From: Gp6-AA40 sp963742105
GTDB lineage: Bacteria; Acidobacteriota; Vicinamibacteria; Vicinamibacterales; UBA2999
Length of the DNA stretch: 64,000 nucleotides
Assembly (NCBI GenBank): GCA_963742105.1
Contig: CAVUKN010000005.1
Coordinates: 496,001-560,000 of the forward strand
Reading direction: 5' to 3'
Each line of letters starts with the position of its first letter. The first letter of the stretch is position 1. Under the pieces are notes generated by a model that was given only the letters and a program-made list of their open reading frames with translations, ran no database searches and had not been told where the DNA came from. The translations under genes and the position numbers were made by a program. This document shows, piece after piece, positions 34,254 to 44,268 of this stretch.

Positions 34254-34393
34254 GTAGGTGCGCTCTCTTGCAAAGTATGCCCGCATTGCGCTCGCTTTCC
34301 GACTGAACATTACCGCGACCCGCCTCGAACTACACTGAATCCTGGCGTCTGAAATCCAATTCTCAGGTCAACCCACACAAGGCGGACCGCGGC

Positions 34394-35383
34394 GTGATTC
34401 CTCTTTCCGTCCTCGACCTCGCTCCTGTCAGCGCCGGCTCGACCGCGAGCGACGCACTGCGCGATGCCGTCGACCTCGCGCGACTGTGCGAGCGGCTCGG
34501 CTACACCAGGTTCTGGTTCGCTGAACATCACGGCATGCCGAACATCGCCTGCTCGTCGCCGGAAATCCTGATCGAGCACGTGGCCTCGGCCACGTCGACG
34601 ATTCGTGTCGGTTCCGGCGGCATCATGCTTCCGAACCACGCTCCGTTACGGGTGGCCGAGAACTTCCACACCCTGGCCGCTCTCCATCCCGGTCGGATCG
34701 ACCTTGGCATCGGTCGCGCGCCCGGGACCGACCCGGCAACGTCACGCGCGCTCCATCCGTTCGATGCCGAACAGTTTCCGCAGCAGCTGCAGGAACTGCT
34801 CGCGTTGTCGCGGCAGGGCTTTCCCGCCGGCCATCCGTTCGCGACGGTGCGGGTGATCCCCGAGGGCGTCCCGTTGCCGCCCGTCTGGGTGCTGGCGTCG
34901 AGCGGCGCCACGGCAGCGTTCGCCGGCTCGATGGGATTCGGCTACGGTTTCGCCAGGCACTTCAGCCCCGCTCCTCCTGGCCCGCCGATTCGGGCATACC
35001 GGGCCGCCTTCAAGCCATCGCCGCAGTTCCCCCAACCGCACGTGATTCTTGGTGTCGCCGTGATCTGTGCACCCACCGACGAAGAGGCCGAGTACCTGGC
35101 CACCTCCAGCGACGTGGTGTGGGTGCGCCGCCATCGCGGCGACATGCAGCCGTTCCCCAGCCCGGCCGATGCGTCGCGATTCGAATTCCGCCCCGAGGAT
35201 CGGCCCCTGATCGAAGCGAATCGTCAACGCCAGTTCATCGGGACCCCATCGCGCGTCGCAGCCATCCTCCGACAGATGGCCGCGGACACAAGTGCCGATG
35301 AATTGATGGTGACGACGATGGTGTATGGGAAGGCGGAACGGCTGCGGTCGTACGAACTGCTGGCGGCAGAGTGGGGCCTTTAG
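34394..35383 (+). CDS. LLM-class flavin-dependent oxidoreductase
   Basis: 329 aa from GTG 34394. Luciferase-like monooxygenase: YTRFWFAEHHGMPNIACSS (typical EHH/P motif), RVGSGGIMLPNHAPLRVAEN, FHTLAALHPGRIDLGIGRAP and SMGFGYGFARHF. The closest family type is the single-subunit MsnO8/YhbW group, which uses FMN (or F420) without light production. Substrate unknown. It stands alone between a family F array and the PHP gene. Confidence 0.88.
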   Translation: MIPLSVLDLAPVSAGSTASDALRDAVDLARLCERLGYTRFWFAEHHGMPNIACSSPEILIEHVASATSTIRVGSGGIMLPNHAPLRVAENFHTLAALHPGRIDLGIGRAPGTDPATSRALHPFDAEQFPQQLQELLALSRQGFPAGHPFATVRVIPEGVPLPPVWVLASSGATAAFAGSMGFGYGFARHFSPAPPGPPIRAYRAAFKPSPQFPQPHVILGVAVICAPTDEEAEYLATSSDVVWVRRHRGDMQPFPSPADASRFEFRPEDRPLIEANRQRQFIGTPSRVAAILRQMAADTSADELMVTTMVYGKAERLRSYELLAAEWGL

Positions 35384-35487
35384 TGGAACGTTGTCCTGTT
35401 CCCCGGCCACCCCGTGCGCAGAACGGCACGCGACTGCCTGCCGATTTCCATCCATCGGCGCGGCAGGCATTTTGAGTAGGTGGACGC

Positions 35488-36210
35488 GTGCTGAAGGTCG
35501 AGTTCCACGCCCATACCAGTGACGATCCGGCGGATCGCATCCCCCACTCCACGGCGGAACTGATCGACCGGGCGGCGGCGCTCGGGTATGACGCCGTCGC
35601 GGTAACGTTGCACGACCGTCAACTCGATCTCTCGCCCTGGCAGCGGCAGGCGACCGATCGCGGCGTCGTCCTCATCCCCGGGATCGAACGGACGATCGAG
35701 GGGAAGCATGTGCTGCTGCTGAACTTTTCGACCCGCGCCGAACAGGTGGGCTCGTTCGCCGACCTGGCGGCGTTGAAGCGCGACGAAGACGGCCTGGTGA
35801 TTGCTCCGCACCCGTTCTTTCCCGGCGGAACGTGTCTCGGCCACGAGTTGATGGAGCGTCACGCTCACCTCGTCGACGCCGTCGAATGCAATGCCATGTT
35901 CACGCGCGGCTTGAATTTCAATGTCGCTGCGCGCCGGTGGGCCCGGGCCCATCGCAAGCCGATCGTCGGCAGCGGCGACGTCCATCGGTTGCGACAGCTT
36001 GGTTCGACGTTCACGCTGGTCGATGCCGCGCCGGATCCGGCGTCGATCTGCGCCGCGGTCCGTCAGGACCGGGTGACGCTGGTGGCGCAGCCGCTGTCCT
36101 GGGTGACCGCCACCTGCGTGATGGCCCAGATGTTTTCCGGTGACGTGAAGAACCTGTGGCGCCCGCGCCTGCGCGGTGATCGATTCTCGGTCGCAGGCTC
36201 GCGCTCCTGA
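35488..36210 (+). CDS. PHP-domain metal-dependent phosphoesterase
   Basis: 240 aa from GTG 35488. PHP metal-site motifs: VEFHAHTSDDPADR (HxH), IPGIERTIEGKHVLLL, VIAPHPFFPGGTCLG (H) and VGSGDVHRLRQLG (DxH). The family includes histidinol-phosphatases, polymerase exonuclease modules and 3',5'-nucleotide phosphatases; this stand-alone short form could be any phosphoesterase. Cytoplasmic, as no signal is seen. Confidence 0.8.
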   Translation: MLKVEFHAHTSDDPADRIPHSTAELIDRAAALGYDAVAVTLHDRQLDLSPWQRQATDRGVVLIPGIERTIEGKHVLLLNFSTRAEQVGSFADLAALKRDEDGLVIAPHPFFPGGTCLGHELMERHAHLVDAVECNAMFTRGLNFNVAARRWARAHRKPIVGSGDVHRLRQLGSTFTLVDAAPDPASICAAVRQDRVTLVAQPLSWVTATCVMAQMFSGDVKNLWRPRLRGDRFSVAGSRS

Positions 36211-36240
36211 CCGGCAGCAGGCGACTGCCGGGCGTGAATG

Positions 36241-36331
36241 TCAACTTCCCAAGTTCCACAAACCAACTCTCGCGCACCGCAACGAACGATTGGGGTTGGT
36301 GAGGCGAAGACGTTGGGAGTTGGGAGTTATC
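36241..36331. repeat. Heptamer array family B, copy 5
   Basis: Left TCAACTTCCCAAGTTCCACA, then AACCAACTCTCGC; right ATTGGGGTTGGTGAGG and GTTGGGAGTTGGGAGTTATC. It lies between convergent stops (36210 and 36327) and supplies the stop codon of ilvA (GGATAACTCCC on the minus strand). Confidence 0.8.
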
Positions 36332-37868
36332 CGAGAAAAAACCTGTACGCAGGGTTGTCGTATTCAGGTGTGTACGGATAGCCGAGTGCGTCGAGGAACG
36401 CGCGGAAGGCTCCGGCGTCGTTGTCCTCGACCTCGAATCCCGCCAGCACGCGGCCGAAGTCTGCCCCGTGGTTGCGGTAGTGGAACAGACTGATGTTCCA
36501 GCGGCCACCCAATTTCTCCAGGAACTCCGTCAACGCTCCGGGACGTTCCGGAAACTCGAACCGGCAGAGGCGCTCGTGGCGTGCGTCCGGCGCCCGCCCG
36601 CCCACCATGTGGCGAACGTGGAGCTTGGCCATCTCGTTGTCGGTGAGGTCTTCGGCTTCGTACCCCGCGGCCCGCAGCTGTGCGGCGAGCGCAGCGCCAT
36701 CCTGACGCGACTGCGTCGAGATCCCGACGAAGATGTGCGCCTCGTTCCGGCCACTCAGGCGATAGTTGAATTCGGTCACGACCCGGCGTCCGAGTGCGGA
36801 ACAGAACTCGCGAAACGCACCCGGGCGTTCCGGAATGGTGACGGCGATGAGTGACTCGCGGGCCTCGCCGACTTCCGCGCGCTCGGCGACGAAGCGGAGC
36901 CGATCGAAGTTCATGTTGGCGCCGCTCAGGATCGCCACCAGCGACAGGTCACGGACGCGCTCGCGCTCCACCCATGACCGCAAGCCGGCGAGCCCCAGCG
37001 CGCCGGCCGGCTCCATGATCGTTCGCGTGTCGTCGAAGATGTCCTTGATGGCGGCGCAGATCTCATCGTTGGTCACGCGCACGACTTCGTCCACGGTTTG
37101 CTGGGCGATGCGGAACGTCATTTCGCCGACTTCGCGCACGGCGACGCCGTCGGCGAAGATGCCGACCTGATCGAGACGCACGCGCGAGCCGGCGGCGAGC
37201 GAGCGATACATCGCGTCGGCCTCGAACGGCTCCACGCCGATGATCTTGACGTCGGGACGCAGGGCCTTGATGTAGCCGCTGATCCCCGCAATCAGTCCGC
37301 CGCCGCCAACGGGAACAAAAACCGCCGACAGCCGATCCTGGCTGTGGCGCAGGATCTCGGCACCAATCGTGCCCTGCCCGGCGATGACCAGCGGATCGTC
37401 GAACGCATGGATGAACGTCATCCCGCGCTCCGCGATCAGCATGTCGCAGTGGGCCTTCGCGTCGGCGTAGCTGTCGCCGTTCAGCACGACTTCGGCGCCC
37501 ATCGAGCGCACCGCATCGACCTTGATCCGCGGCGTGGTCTGCGGCATGACGATGACGGCGTGGACGCCCAGGCGCCGAGCAGAAAAGGCGACGCCCTGGG
37601 CGTGGTTGCCGGCGCTGGCGGTGATGATGCCGCGGGCCCTTTCGTCTTCGCGCAGGTGGGAGATCTTGTTGTACGCGCCGCGCAGCTTGAAGCTGAAGAC
37701 CGGCTGCAGGTCCTCGCGCTTCAGCAGGATCTCGTTGCCGAGCCGCCGCGACAGGCGCGGGGCGGTGTCGAGCGGGGTCTCCCGTGCGACGTCATAGACG
37801 CGGCTGGTGAGGATGTCGTGCAGCAGCTGCGTCAGCACAGAGCTCCCGTCGGAGACAAACGAAGACAC
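36327..37868 (-). CDS. ilvA: Threonine ammonia-lyase, biosynthetic type
   Basis: PLP enzyme making 2-oxobutanoate for isoleucine. About 513 aa from GTG 37868 (VSSFVSDGSSVLTQL); the frame is open further upstream without support. PLP lysine in VFSFKLRGAYNKISHL, ITASAGNHAQGVAFSARRLG, glycine loop VPVGGGGLIAGISGYI and PAGALGLAGLRSWVE. Two C-terminal ACT-like regulatory domains: LIAVTIPERPGAFREFCSAL and CRFEFPERPGALTEFLEKL, so feedback control by isoleucine/valine is expected. Not next to other ilv genes. Confidence 0.92.
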   Translation of the reverse strand: MSSFVSDGSSVLTQLLHDILTSRVYDVARETPLDTAPRLSRRLGNEILLKREDLQPVFSFKLRGAYNKISHLREDERARGIITASAGNHAQGVAFSARRLGVHAVIVMPQTTPRIKVDAVRSMGAEVVLNGDSYADAKAHCDMLIAERGMTFIHAFDDPLVIAGQGTIGAEILRHSQDRLSAVFVPVGGGGLIAGISGYIKALRPDVKIIGVEPFEADAMYRSLAAGSRVRLDQVGIFADGVAVREVGEMTFRIAQQTVDEVVRVTNDEICAAIKDIFDDTRTIMEPAGALGLAGLRSWVERERVRDLSLVAILSGANMNFDRLRFVAERAEVGEARESLIAVTIPERPGAFREFCSALGRRVVTEFNYRLSGRNEAHIFVGISTQSRQDGAALAAQLRAAGYEAEDLTDNEMAKLHVRHMVGGRAPDARHERLCRFEFPERPGALTEFLEKLGGRWNISLFHYRNHGADFGRVLAGFEVEDNDAGAFRAFLDALGYPYTPEYDNPAYRFFLG

Positions 37869-37915
37869 GCTATAAGCGTATCGCACATGGGGGGAGCGCC
37901 TGACAGTCACGTACG

Positions 37916-37998
37916 TCAACCACGAAGGCATGAAGGCCACGAAGGTACGAAGGCGGATGATCCTGTTTTACCTCTGTGTCTCCGCGTCTCCGTGGCTA
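37916..37998. repeat. Degenerate tandem array family H (CACGAAGG, then CTCTGTGTCTCCG)
   Basis: CCACGAAGGCATGAAGGCCA then CGAAGGTACGAAGG is a run of ~8-base units; after a short middle, CTCTGTGTCTCCGCGTCTCC then GTGG is a second run. Unlike the other families, the two halves are not clean complements. It overlaps the C-terminal codons of the HAD gene (GDAETQR). Confidence 0.6.
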
Positions 37999-38736
37999 AC
38001 CTCCGTGACGAGCGAAACCAGTTCGCTCAGGGATCTGATTCGCGGGGCTTCGAAATCCGCATACAGCCCGTGGGGATCGAGCAGCAGCGCCTCGATGCCG
38101 GCGTGACGGGCTCCGACGACGTCGACGTGGTAGAGGTCGCCGACGTGCATCGCCGTTTCAGGGCGACCGCCTGCGCGCTCGAGGACGATCTGGAAGAAGC
38201 GGGGATCGGGTTTCTCGACACCCTCCACGTGCGAGTCGCAGATTGCGTGAAAGTACGCCGTCAGGCCAAGGCGGTCGAACATGCGCTCCAGCACGCCGTT
38301 GGCGTTCGAGGCGATCGCGAGCGTAAGGCCGGCCGCTCGAAGACGCTGGAGTGTGGGAATCACGTCCGGAGGCACGTGCTCCCAGAGATTGTGCTGCTGG
38401 TGATAGGTCCAGAGCTCGTCGAGGGCTGGTTGCCGCACATCACCGGCCGGCACGCCGGCAGCGTCGAACGTGAGTTGAAAGTAGCGGCTGCCACGATCGG
38501 CATCATTTCCCGTTGCCGTGCTGTACGCCGAATCGATAGCGAACTTCGCCTGCGGCTCTGCCCGCCGCAACGCAATCCGCCGGAACACCGATGCCGTGCC
38601 GGTGGAGAATCGTACTGACGCGATCCCAGTTCGGGAAGACGAGGACGCCGCCCGCGTCCAGGAGGAGTGTCTCGATTCTCGAGGAGGTCGTCGTCAACTG
38701 CCAACTCCCAACGGCTGTCGTTTTCCCAACGTCCAA
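37968..38736 (-). CDS. HAD-superfamily hydrolase, one apparent frameshift
   Basis: About 250 aa in two frames. Motif I LLLDAGGVLVFPNWD, motif II LAIASNANGVLERMFD, Lys motif EGVEKPDPRFFQIVLE, motif IV TAMHVGDLYHVDVVGARHAG. These define a class I HAD phosphatase/dehalogenase-type enzyme. One base removed at 38574-38575 joins IGVPAD to ALRRAEPQAKFAIDSAYSTA. The start is unclear: the frame opens at ATG 38736 inside a family B repeat, and the protein may begin at a later TTG. The last residues come from family H repeat sequence. Confidence 0.75.
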
Positions 38737-38738
38737 TT
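38695..38738. repeat. Heptamer array family B, copy 6 (single arm)
   Basis: CAACTGCCAACTCCCAACGG then TTTTCCCAACGTCC. Only one arm is seen; no clear inverted partner follows. It overlaps the 5' end of the HAD gene. The CAACTCCCAACGGCTGTCG stretch is nearly identical to copy 1 at 401-421. Confidence 0.7.
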
Positions 38739-38891
38739 ATGCGCGGTGCTCGGCACCGACCTTTCTCAACTGCGACCGCGGCCCGGGGCCGAGCAGGCGG
38801 ATTTGAACACCACGACGCGAATATAGGCGGTGATGGGCGGCCGACATTCGCTTACGCTACGCATCTCTCCTGGACACCGGAAGGCGACATA

Positions 38892-40208
38892 GTGGCGGGA
38901 CAGCGCTCTGAAGATCTGGTTCGCGGCATCGGTGTGCGGCAACTGGCGGCGTCCATCGTCAACTCGACGATCGGTGCCGGCATCTTCGTGCTGCCGGCGC
39001 TCGTCGCTCAGGGTCTCGGTGCGGCCGCTCCATTGGCTTTCGTGATCTGCGCTGCAACCATGACGTTGCTGGTGACGACGTTCGCGATGGCGGGAAGCCG
39101 GGTGACGCAGACGGGGGGCTTGTTTGCGTACGTCGAAGTGGCGTTCGGGCCGTATGCCGGGTTTCTCGCCGGCATGTTGCTGTGGCTCAGCTGCCTCGGC
39201 GGCGCGGGCGGCGTTGCGATTGCGTTGATGAACGCCGCCGGCGTGATCTGGCCGGCGCTGCACGCGCCTGCGGTCAGAGTCACCGCGCTCGGCGCGCTGC
39301 TCGCGGCACTGGCGTGGATCAATACCCGCGGCGTGCGGATGGGCGCCCGCACCATCGAGTGTCTCACCGCGGCCAAGCTCGTACCGCTACTGGGTTTCGT
39401 GATCGTGGGTGCATTCTTCGTCGAACCTGCGTCGCTGGCCTGGCCGGGAATGCCGTCGTTTGCCTCGCTCGGACGAGGAGTGCTTCTCCTCGGCTTTGCG
39501 TTCGCCGGCATCGAGTTGGCGCTCACGCCAAGCGGAGAGATACACCGGCCGGCGCAGACCGTTCCGCGGGCCATCTACCTGGCGCTGACGATCACGGCGA
39601 CCCTCTACATCGCGATCCAGCTCGTCGCCCAGGGAGTGATGGGGGGCGCGCTGGTGCAGCATCCCGACGCGCCGCTGGCCGAGGCAGGACGCCGGATGCT
39701 CGGCGCCGCCGGCGCGTCCGTGATGCTGACCGGCACGCTGATCTCGATGCTCGGTTACATCAGCGGCGATGCACTCTGCAGTCCCCGCACCATCTTTGCG
39801 TTCGCTCGTGACGGTTTCATCCCGTCCGTGTTCGCCCGTGTGCATCCCGTTTCGCGCACGCCGCACGTCGCGATCTGGACCAACGCCGCACTGGTGTTCG
39901 CCGTCGCGAATTCCGGAACCTTCGAGTTCGTGACGATCGTGACGAACGTCGCGACGTTCGGGCTGTACCTGTTCGCGTGCCTGGCCTCGATGCGCCTCGT
40001 CCACCGTGACGTACGCGCCGACGGAGCGCCGTTCGTTGTACCCGGCGCCACGGTGATTGTCGCCCTCTCCGTGGTCGCGATACTGCTGATCCTGTCGAGC
40101 GCGCGGTTGAAGGAGTTCGCGGCGACCGGTATTACGCTGGCCGTTGCGTCGGCGCTGTACCGGCTGCGGCGGAGAGCGCAGCCCGCTCCACCGGCAGGGG
40201 TCGCTTGA
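38892..40208 (+). CDS. APC-superfamily amino acid permease
   Basis: 438 aa from GTG 38892, picked for its GGAAGG site 8-13 bases upstream. About 12 membrane segments. The first carries the APC hallmark SIVNSTIGAGIFVLPALVAQ; GFAFAGIELALTPSGEIHRP is the TM6-TM7 substrate region, and SGDALCSPRTIFAFARDGFI follows. Likely amino acid or polyamine uptake by proton symport at the inner membrane. No linked enzyme identifies the substrate. Confidence 0.88.
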   Translation: MAGQRSEDLVRGIGVRQLAASIVNSTIGAGIFVLPALVAQGLGAAAPLAFVICAATMTLLVTTFAMAGSRVTQTGGLFAYVEVAFGPYAGFLAGMLLWLSCLGGAGGVAIALMNAAGVIWPALHAPAVRVTALGALLAALAWINTRGVRMGARTIECLTAAKLVPLLGFVIVGAFFVEPASLAWPGMPSFASLGRGVLLLGFAFAGIELALTPSGEIHRPAQTVPRAIYLALTITATLYIAIQLVAQGVMGGALVQHPDAPLAEAGRRMLGAAGASVMLTGTLISMLGYISGDALCSPRTIFAFARDGFIPSVFARVHPVSRTPHVAIWTNAALVFAVANSGTFEFVTIVTNVATFGLYLFACLASMRLVHRDVRADGAPFVVPGATVIVALSVVAILLILSSARLKEFAATGITLAVASALYRLRRRAQPAPPAGVA

Positions 40209-40350
40209 GGGTCGCGGCAGGGCGGGCGTTCAGGCCCGTAGGCGTGTGGGGCGAGCCTTGTCGGGCTCGCCTCGCGGACCTCACAAGGTCCGCGCCACGG
40301 AATTTGGGAGCCCCTCGCAAGTCAGCGCGGCGAGCCTGAAGGCCCGCTCT
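40209..40350. repeat. GC hairpin cluster (family K)
   Basis: Three hairpins in a row: GGGCGGGCGTTCAGGCCCGT, GGGCGAGCCTTGTCGGGCTC then GCC, and GCGGACCTCACAAGGTCCGC followed by GCCACGG; then CGAGCCTGAAGGCCCGCTCT. The second and third are shared with the insertion inside ndh. It fills the gap between the convergent permease and oxidase genes. Confidence 0.75.
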
Positions 40351-40389
40351 ACGGCGTGGCGCAACAGCGCGGCGGTGTGAAGACGCGCG

Positions 40390-42669
40390 CTACGTGGCGT
40401 CTGGATCGTCCCGCGGGACGTCGCGGCCGCGAATCTGGAAGCGGAGCCACTTCTCCCACTGCAGGAACAGGTCGTCGTACATGACCAAGCGTTGATCCAG
40501 GTAGTCGTCGACGACGTAGCGGCCGGTTCGCTCCTTCTGAAAGAAGTTGTCGCCAACGCTGAGGCCGGTCGGGGCGACCTCGACGTTGACGAAGTCGGGC
40601 CGCGCCGACGCCCAGTAGTAACAGGAGCACTCCCGATAGTCGTTCTGCCAGGGCGAGCACAGCCCCTGCGTGAGCTCGCCCGCCTCGGCGAGCACACGCG
40701 AGATGAGTGCGGTCGTGTCCTCGAAAAACGGCCGGACCCTCAACTCGATCGTGACGTGATTGCCGGGCTCTTTCTCGTCGAACCGTTGCGGGATCTTCCA
40801 CCCCTCGTCCCTGCTGAAATCGCAGCGCACCAGTTCGCCCGCGTGCGCGCGTAACACGCGGGCCAGTGCGTTGGACCATTCGAGCGGTGCGAGGCCGTAG
40901 GGATTGTCCTCGGTCGTCAGCAGGATCGCTCCGTCGGTATCGGACGTCGCTGGTCCGCGCATCTCGGTCGTCATCGGCATACCGGCGACACGGAGCAGAC
41001 GACGTCCCTTCAATGCGCGAATCTTCGGATCGTGAACCTCGGGGTCGATATCCATTACCAGGTTGTCGTACTCGCGCAGCACGATCCCTTCGAGAATGCG
41101 GCGCCACACCGCGCGGAAGTCCATCTCGAGACCGGGACAGCAGTTGGCGACGGCGGTGACCGGCCGCGACGAGATCGGATTGCCCGCGGCGGCGTAATGG
41201 ACCTGCGCGGCGAGATTGCGCGGCGTCAGCTGCGCGGGACCGGTCGCCGTTCCCGTAGCAGCGGATTCAACTGGCTCGGGCGGCGTGGCGAAGATCGCAG
41301 TGGTTGCGGCTTTGCGAATCGTGTCGATTTGACGCCAGGTCAGCGCCAGGTAGCTGTTGTCGGCCGCGCACATGAGCGCCGGCATCTTCCGTCGGCCGTG
41401 ATCGGTGTAATCGGCCACCTCGTCCGGCTTGCGCAGCAGATCGACGAACCACGGGGCGGCGCCGCTGCGCAGGGCGGTGAAGACGTGTTCGTGCAGCGCG
41501 AGCACCGCGCGCGTGTCGACACTGGTCGGCGACATGATCGGACGGATCGCACGCTCGGTGTCGGCCGATTCCTCTTCCGGCATCGAGTCGAGCGTCAGCG
41601 GATCGCGTCCATCGACGGAGTTCCCGTTGAGAACCACCAGGTTCATGAATCGCACGGTCTCGAAGGCCCGGCGGACGATGTCCTCGGCCCGCGCACGGGT
41701 AATGCCGTCCGGTTCGTCGGCGTTCACCTTCGGCCCGTGAATGACCTGGTCGAGGTCGTCCGCGAGCGAACGGACGAACAGCGAGTCCGGGACGATCGCC
41801 GGAGGTCCGGCAGTGATGCGCGCTGCCGCTTCGAAGCGCTCGTCCCTGACGGTCAGGACCACCTCGACAAAGCCGTCACAGGCGTCGTCCAGGTACCCGC
41901 GGCTGGCGGCGACGTTGTCGTACAGCCAGGGAGGCGCCGGCGGCACGATCGCATACAGCGAGGGTGGGAGCGTTTCGTCTCCGCCCGTCTTCGCCGGGTC
42001 TCCGTCCGCCTGCAGTTCGTAGTGCACCCAATCGCCCTTCGGGTCATAGATCTCGCGGTCCTGCGGGATGCACGGATCGTTCGGCGTGACCTTCGGTCCG
42101 TAGATGTGCCCCGGACCGGGTGTGAAGCGCAGGCGAATCTCGGGGAATAGTTCGTTCGGGTGGATGTAGCGGACGCGACCGAAGTCGATGAAGGAATCCT
42201 TCGACACGAAGTTCGGGCAATGCCCTTCGAGCCGTCGCGGTTCGTGGCTCGAGAACCAGCCAGTATCGGCGGACACGAGGTTGTCGGCATTGCCCGTCCG
42301 TCGCACGGCCTTGCGATTGGCCACGTGGACGCGCCATGAGACCGCGTCCGGTCCCAGCCCCAGTTTGCGCAACAGACTGAGCGTGAGCGGTTCCATCCGA
42401 TCGTCCGAGGTGACGACGAACACCTCGAGGAATGGGGCAACGGGCTTGATGCGCTCGCCGACGGTAAAGCTGACCGGATCAGGCACTCTCGCCTCGACGA
42501 TTTCGCCGGTCTCGTCGTCGACGATCAACGTGGGTGCGCCCACGATGCGACGGAAGCCGAGTGGCTCGTCGGGGTTGTCCTCGAGCGTGTAGTTGTCCTG
42601 CGGTTGGGGAGCGCTGCCGAGTCGGCCGATGGCCAGTGGCGGCAGGATCCGCAACTCTTTGACCGTCAT
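40390..42669 (-). CDS. LodA/GoxA-like amino acid oxidase, probable cysteine-tryptophylquinone (CTQ) protein
   Basis: 759 aa from ATG 42669. LodA-type proteins oxidise lysine or glycine with a CTQ cofactor made from their own Cys and Trp. Segments that fit: N-terminal IGRLGSAP and EIYDPKGDWVHYEL, LVVLNGNSVDGRDP, TAVANCCPGLEMDFRAVWRR and CSPWQNDYRECSCYYWASAR followed by PDFVNV. The Cys of ANCCPGLE and the Trp of SPWQNDY are cofactor candidates, although they are further apart (~165 residues) than in LodA. No signal peptide. The start overlaps the ferritin-like stop (ATGA). No LodB flavoprotein is adjacent. Confidence 0.62.
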   Translation of the reverse strand: MTVKELRILPPLAIGRLGSAPQPQDNYTLEDNPDEPLGFRRIVGAPTLIVDDETGEIVEARVPDPVSFTVGERIKPVAPFLEVFVVTSDDRMEPLTLSLLRKLGLGPDAVSWRVHVANRKAVRRTGNADNLVSADTGWFSSHEPRRLEGHCPNFVSKDSFIDFGRVRYIHPNELFPEIRLRFTPGPGHIYGPKVTPNDPCIPQDREIYDPKGDWVHYELQADGDPAKTGGDETLPPSLYAIVPPAPPWLYDNVAASRGYLDDACDGFVEVVLTVRDERFEAAARITAGPPAIVPDSLFVRSLADDLDQVIHGPKVNADEPDGITRARAEDIVRRAFETVRFMNLVVLNGNSVDGRDPLTLDSMPEEESADTERAIRPIMSPTSVDTRAVLALHEHVFTALRSGAAPWFVDLLRKPDEVADYTDHGRRKMPALMCAADNSYLALTWRQIDTIRKAATTAIFATPPEPVESAATGTATGPAQLTPRNLAAQVHYAAAGNPISSRPVTAVANCCPGLEMDFRAVWRRILEGIVLREYDNLVMDIDPEVHDPKIRALKGRRLLRVAGMPMTTEMRGPATSDTDGAILLTTEDNPYGLAPLEWSNALARVLRAHAGELVRCDFSRDEGWKIPQRFDEKEPGNHVTIELRVRPFFEDTTALISRVLAEAGELTQGLCSPWQNDYRECSCYYWASARPDFVNVEVAPTGLSVGDNFFQKERTGRYVVDDYLDQRLVMYDDLFLQWEKWLRFQIRGRDVPRDDPDAT

Positions 42670-44173
42670 GCGCTGTGCCTCCGGCCGGCAAAGCCGCTGA
42701 TGATCGCGTCCAGCCACTCGAGTGCCTGGCGATCGAGATCGGCGAGCGCCGCGAGATACCGGGCCGCGTCCCCCGTTGCCATCCGGCCGAGATCGGCGCA
42801 CAACGCCTGTGAGGCAACCAGGTTCTCGCGATGCAGGCGCCAGCAGTTGACGTCTTCGACGGGCATCGCCAGCGTGTACGGCATCTCGAACGGCGGGCCG
42901 GCTCGTTTCTCACTGCGGGCACTTCCCAGCGGCAACGTCACGAGCCGCTCAGCGATCGATTTCAGGTTGTACATCTCCCCGAACGCACGATGAATAACGG
43001 TTCCCCTGACGTCCGGTTGCTGCGGACGCGGCGAGTCGGGCGCAAGGCGATACGTATGCGTCAGGTAGGTCAGGAGCATGCGATACCGCACGTTGAAAAG
43101 ATTCGCCCATAGCCGTGACTCGGCGTGTTCGATGGGGGTCCGTTCTTTTGACGAGCCGAATCCGGTGTGCGGATTGATCGGAACCTCCCGCGTTGGCGAC
43201 CAGTCGCCGACAGTTTCGAAGTCGTCATAGATTTCGAGAAAGCGATCGAAGTGGGATGGTTCCTTGTTCGGAAGCCCGAGCTCGGGCGCTTCACCCTGGC
43301 CGGCAATCTCCTGCAGGGCGGCAATTGCCTGGGTGCGAGTCACCATCGGTGCAACGATGACGCGAGGACCCCGCGCGTTTGCCTCCTTGATCAGGCTGCC
43401 CTCGGGATCGAGGTAGCGCGGTCCTGGCCGATAATTGCGGCCCCAGTCATCGAAAGACGCCTGACGCCCCATGGTCGTTGGATCGAAGCAGGCGTCCGGA
43501 ATCTGCGTCGTATCACCGAGCAGTTGGATGATGGCGTCATAGATGCTGGCCACCTGGTGAGGCGTCCCGGCCGCCAGCTTCGTGACAGCTTCGACGATCC
43601 GAGCCTTGTCCTTCGCCTCGAACTCCCGATACCGTTTCGCCAGTCGTCTGCCGGGAGCCGCCGAGATCTCGATCGGCATCTCTGCATAGACGTAACAGGC
43701 AAGCGACGTTCGTGTGACTGGCTCGAGCCGGAAGGGGAACGGAAAGTACGGCGTATCCCACGGATAGTCTTCCCGCTGGAAAGTGATCGGGCCGCCGATC
43801 AGACACAGGAGATTCTGCACCGACAGCAGGTGCCCCATTTCCTCGCGGGCGATCGTGAGCAGGCTGTTGCGCCAACCTTCGACCATCGAGCGATGTTGGG
43901 CCGGCACGTGCGCCCCCCCAGCGAGTAGGCGGCGTACAGGTACTGGACCATCAGCGCATGTTCGATCTCCGCCGCGATGTGCAGCAGGTAAATCAGGTAG
44001 TCTCGCCATGACATTTCGGCGGGACGGGGAGGCAGCGTTTGCGGCCTGTCTTCGGGCCCGACGCGCTTCAGCCTGGGTGCGCCGGATGGAGCCACCGCCG
44101 CCAGATGTCGTTCGTATCGATGTCGCACGCTGCCCTCGTCAGTCGAAACCGGCACGCCAATCGTGCCGCGCAC
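42666..44173 (-). CDS. Ferritin-like domain protein, partner of the LodA-like oxidase, one apparent frameshift
   Basis: About 500 aa. N-terminal ferritin-like (VioB-type, PF12902-like) domain: AAEIEHALMVQYLYAAYSLG, then TIAREEMGHLLSVQNLLCLI, with the Glu and ExxH residues that bind iron. The frame breaks in a run of seven C at 43913-43919; adding one base joins AYSLGG to AHVPAQHRSMVEGW. The C-terminal half (PFEMPYTLAMPVEDVNCWRL) is specific to this family. Start GTG 44173 is uncertain. Its stop overlaps the start of the oxidase, so the two are co-translated. Confidence 0.7.
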
Positions 44174-44268
44174 GGATGCGACCGGTCGATCCTTGCTGTG
44201 TTGCGGTGGCGCAAGGCTATGAGGCGGATCGAAGGCGTGTCAAGGCAGAATAGGGCCCGAGCTCCCGA

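Noticed and set aside
37098..38618. 506-codon plus-strand open frame over ilvA and the HAD gene
   Set aside because: Spans two well-supported minus-strand genes and has no domain.
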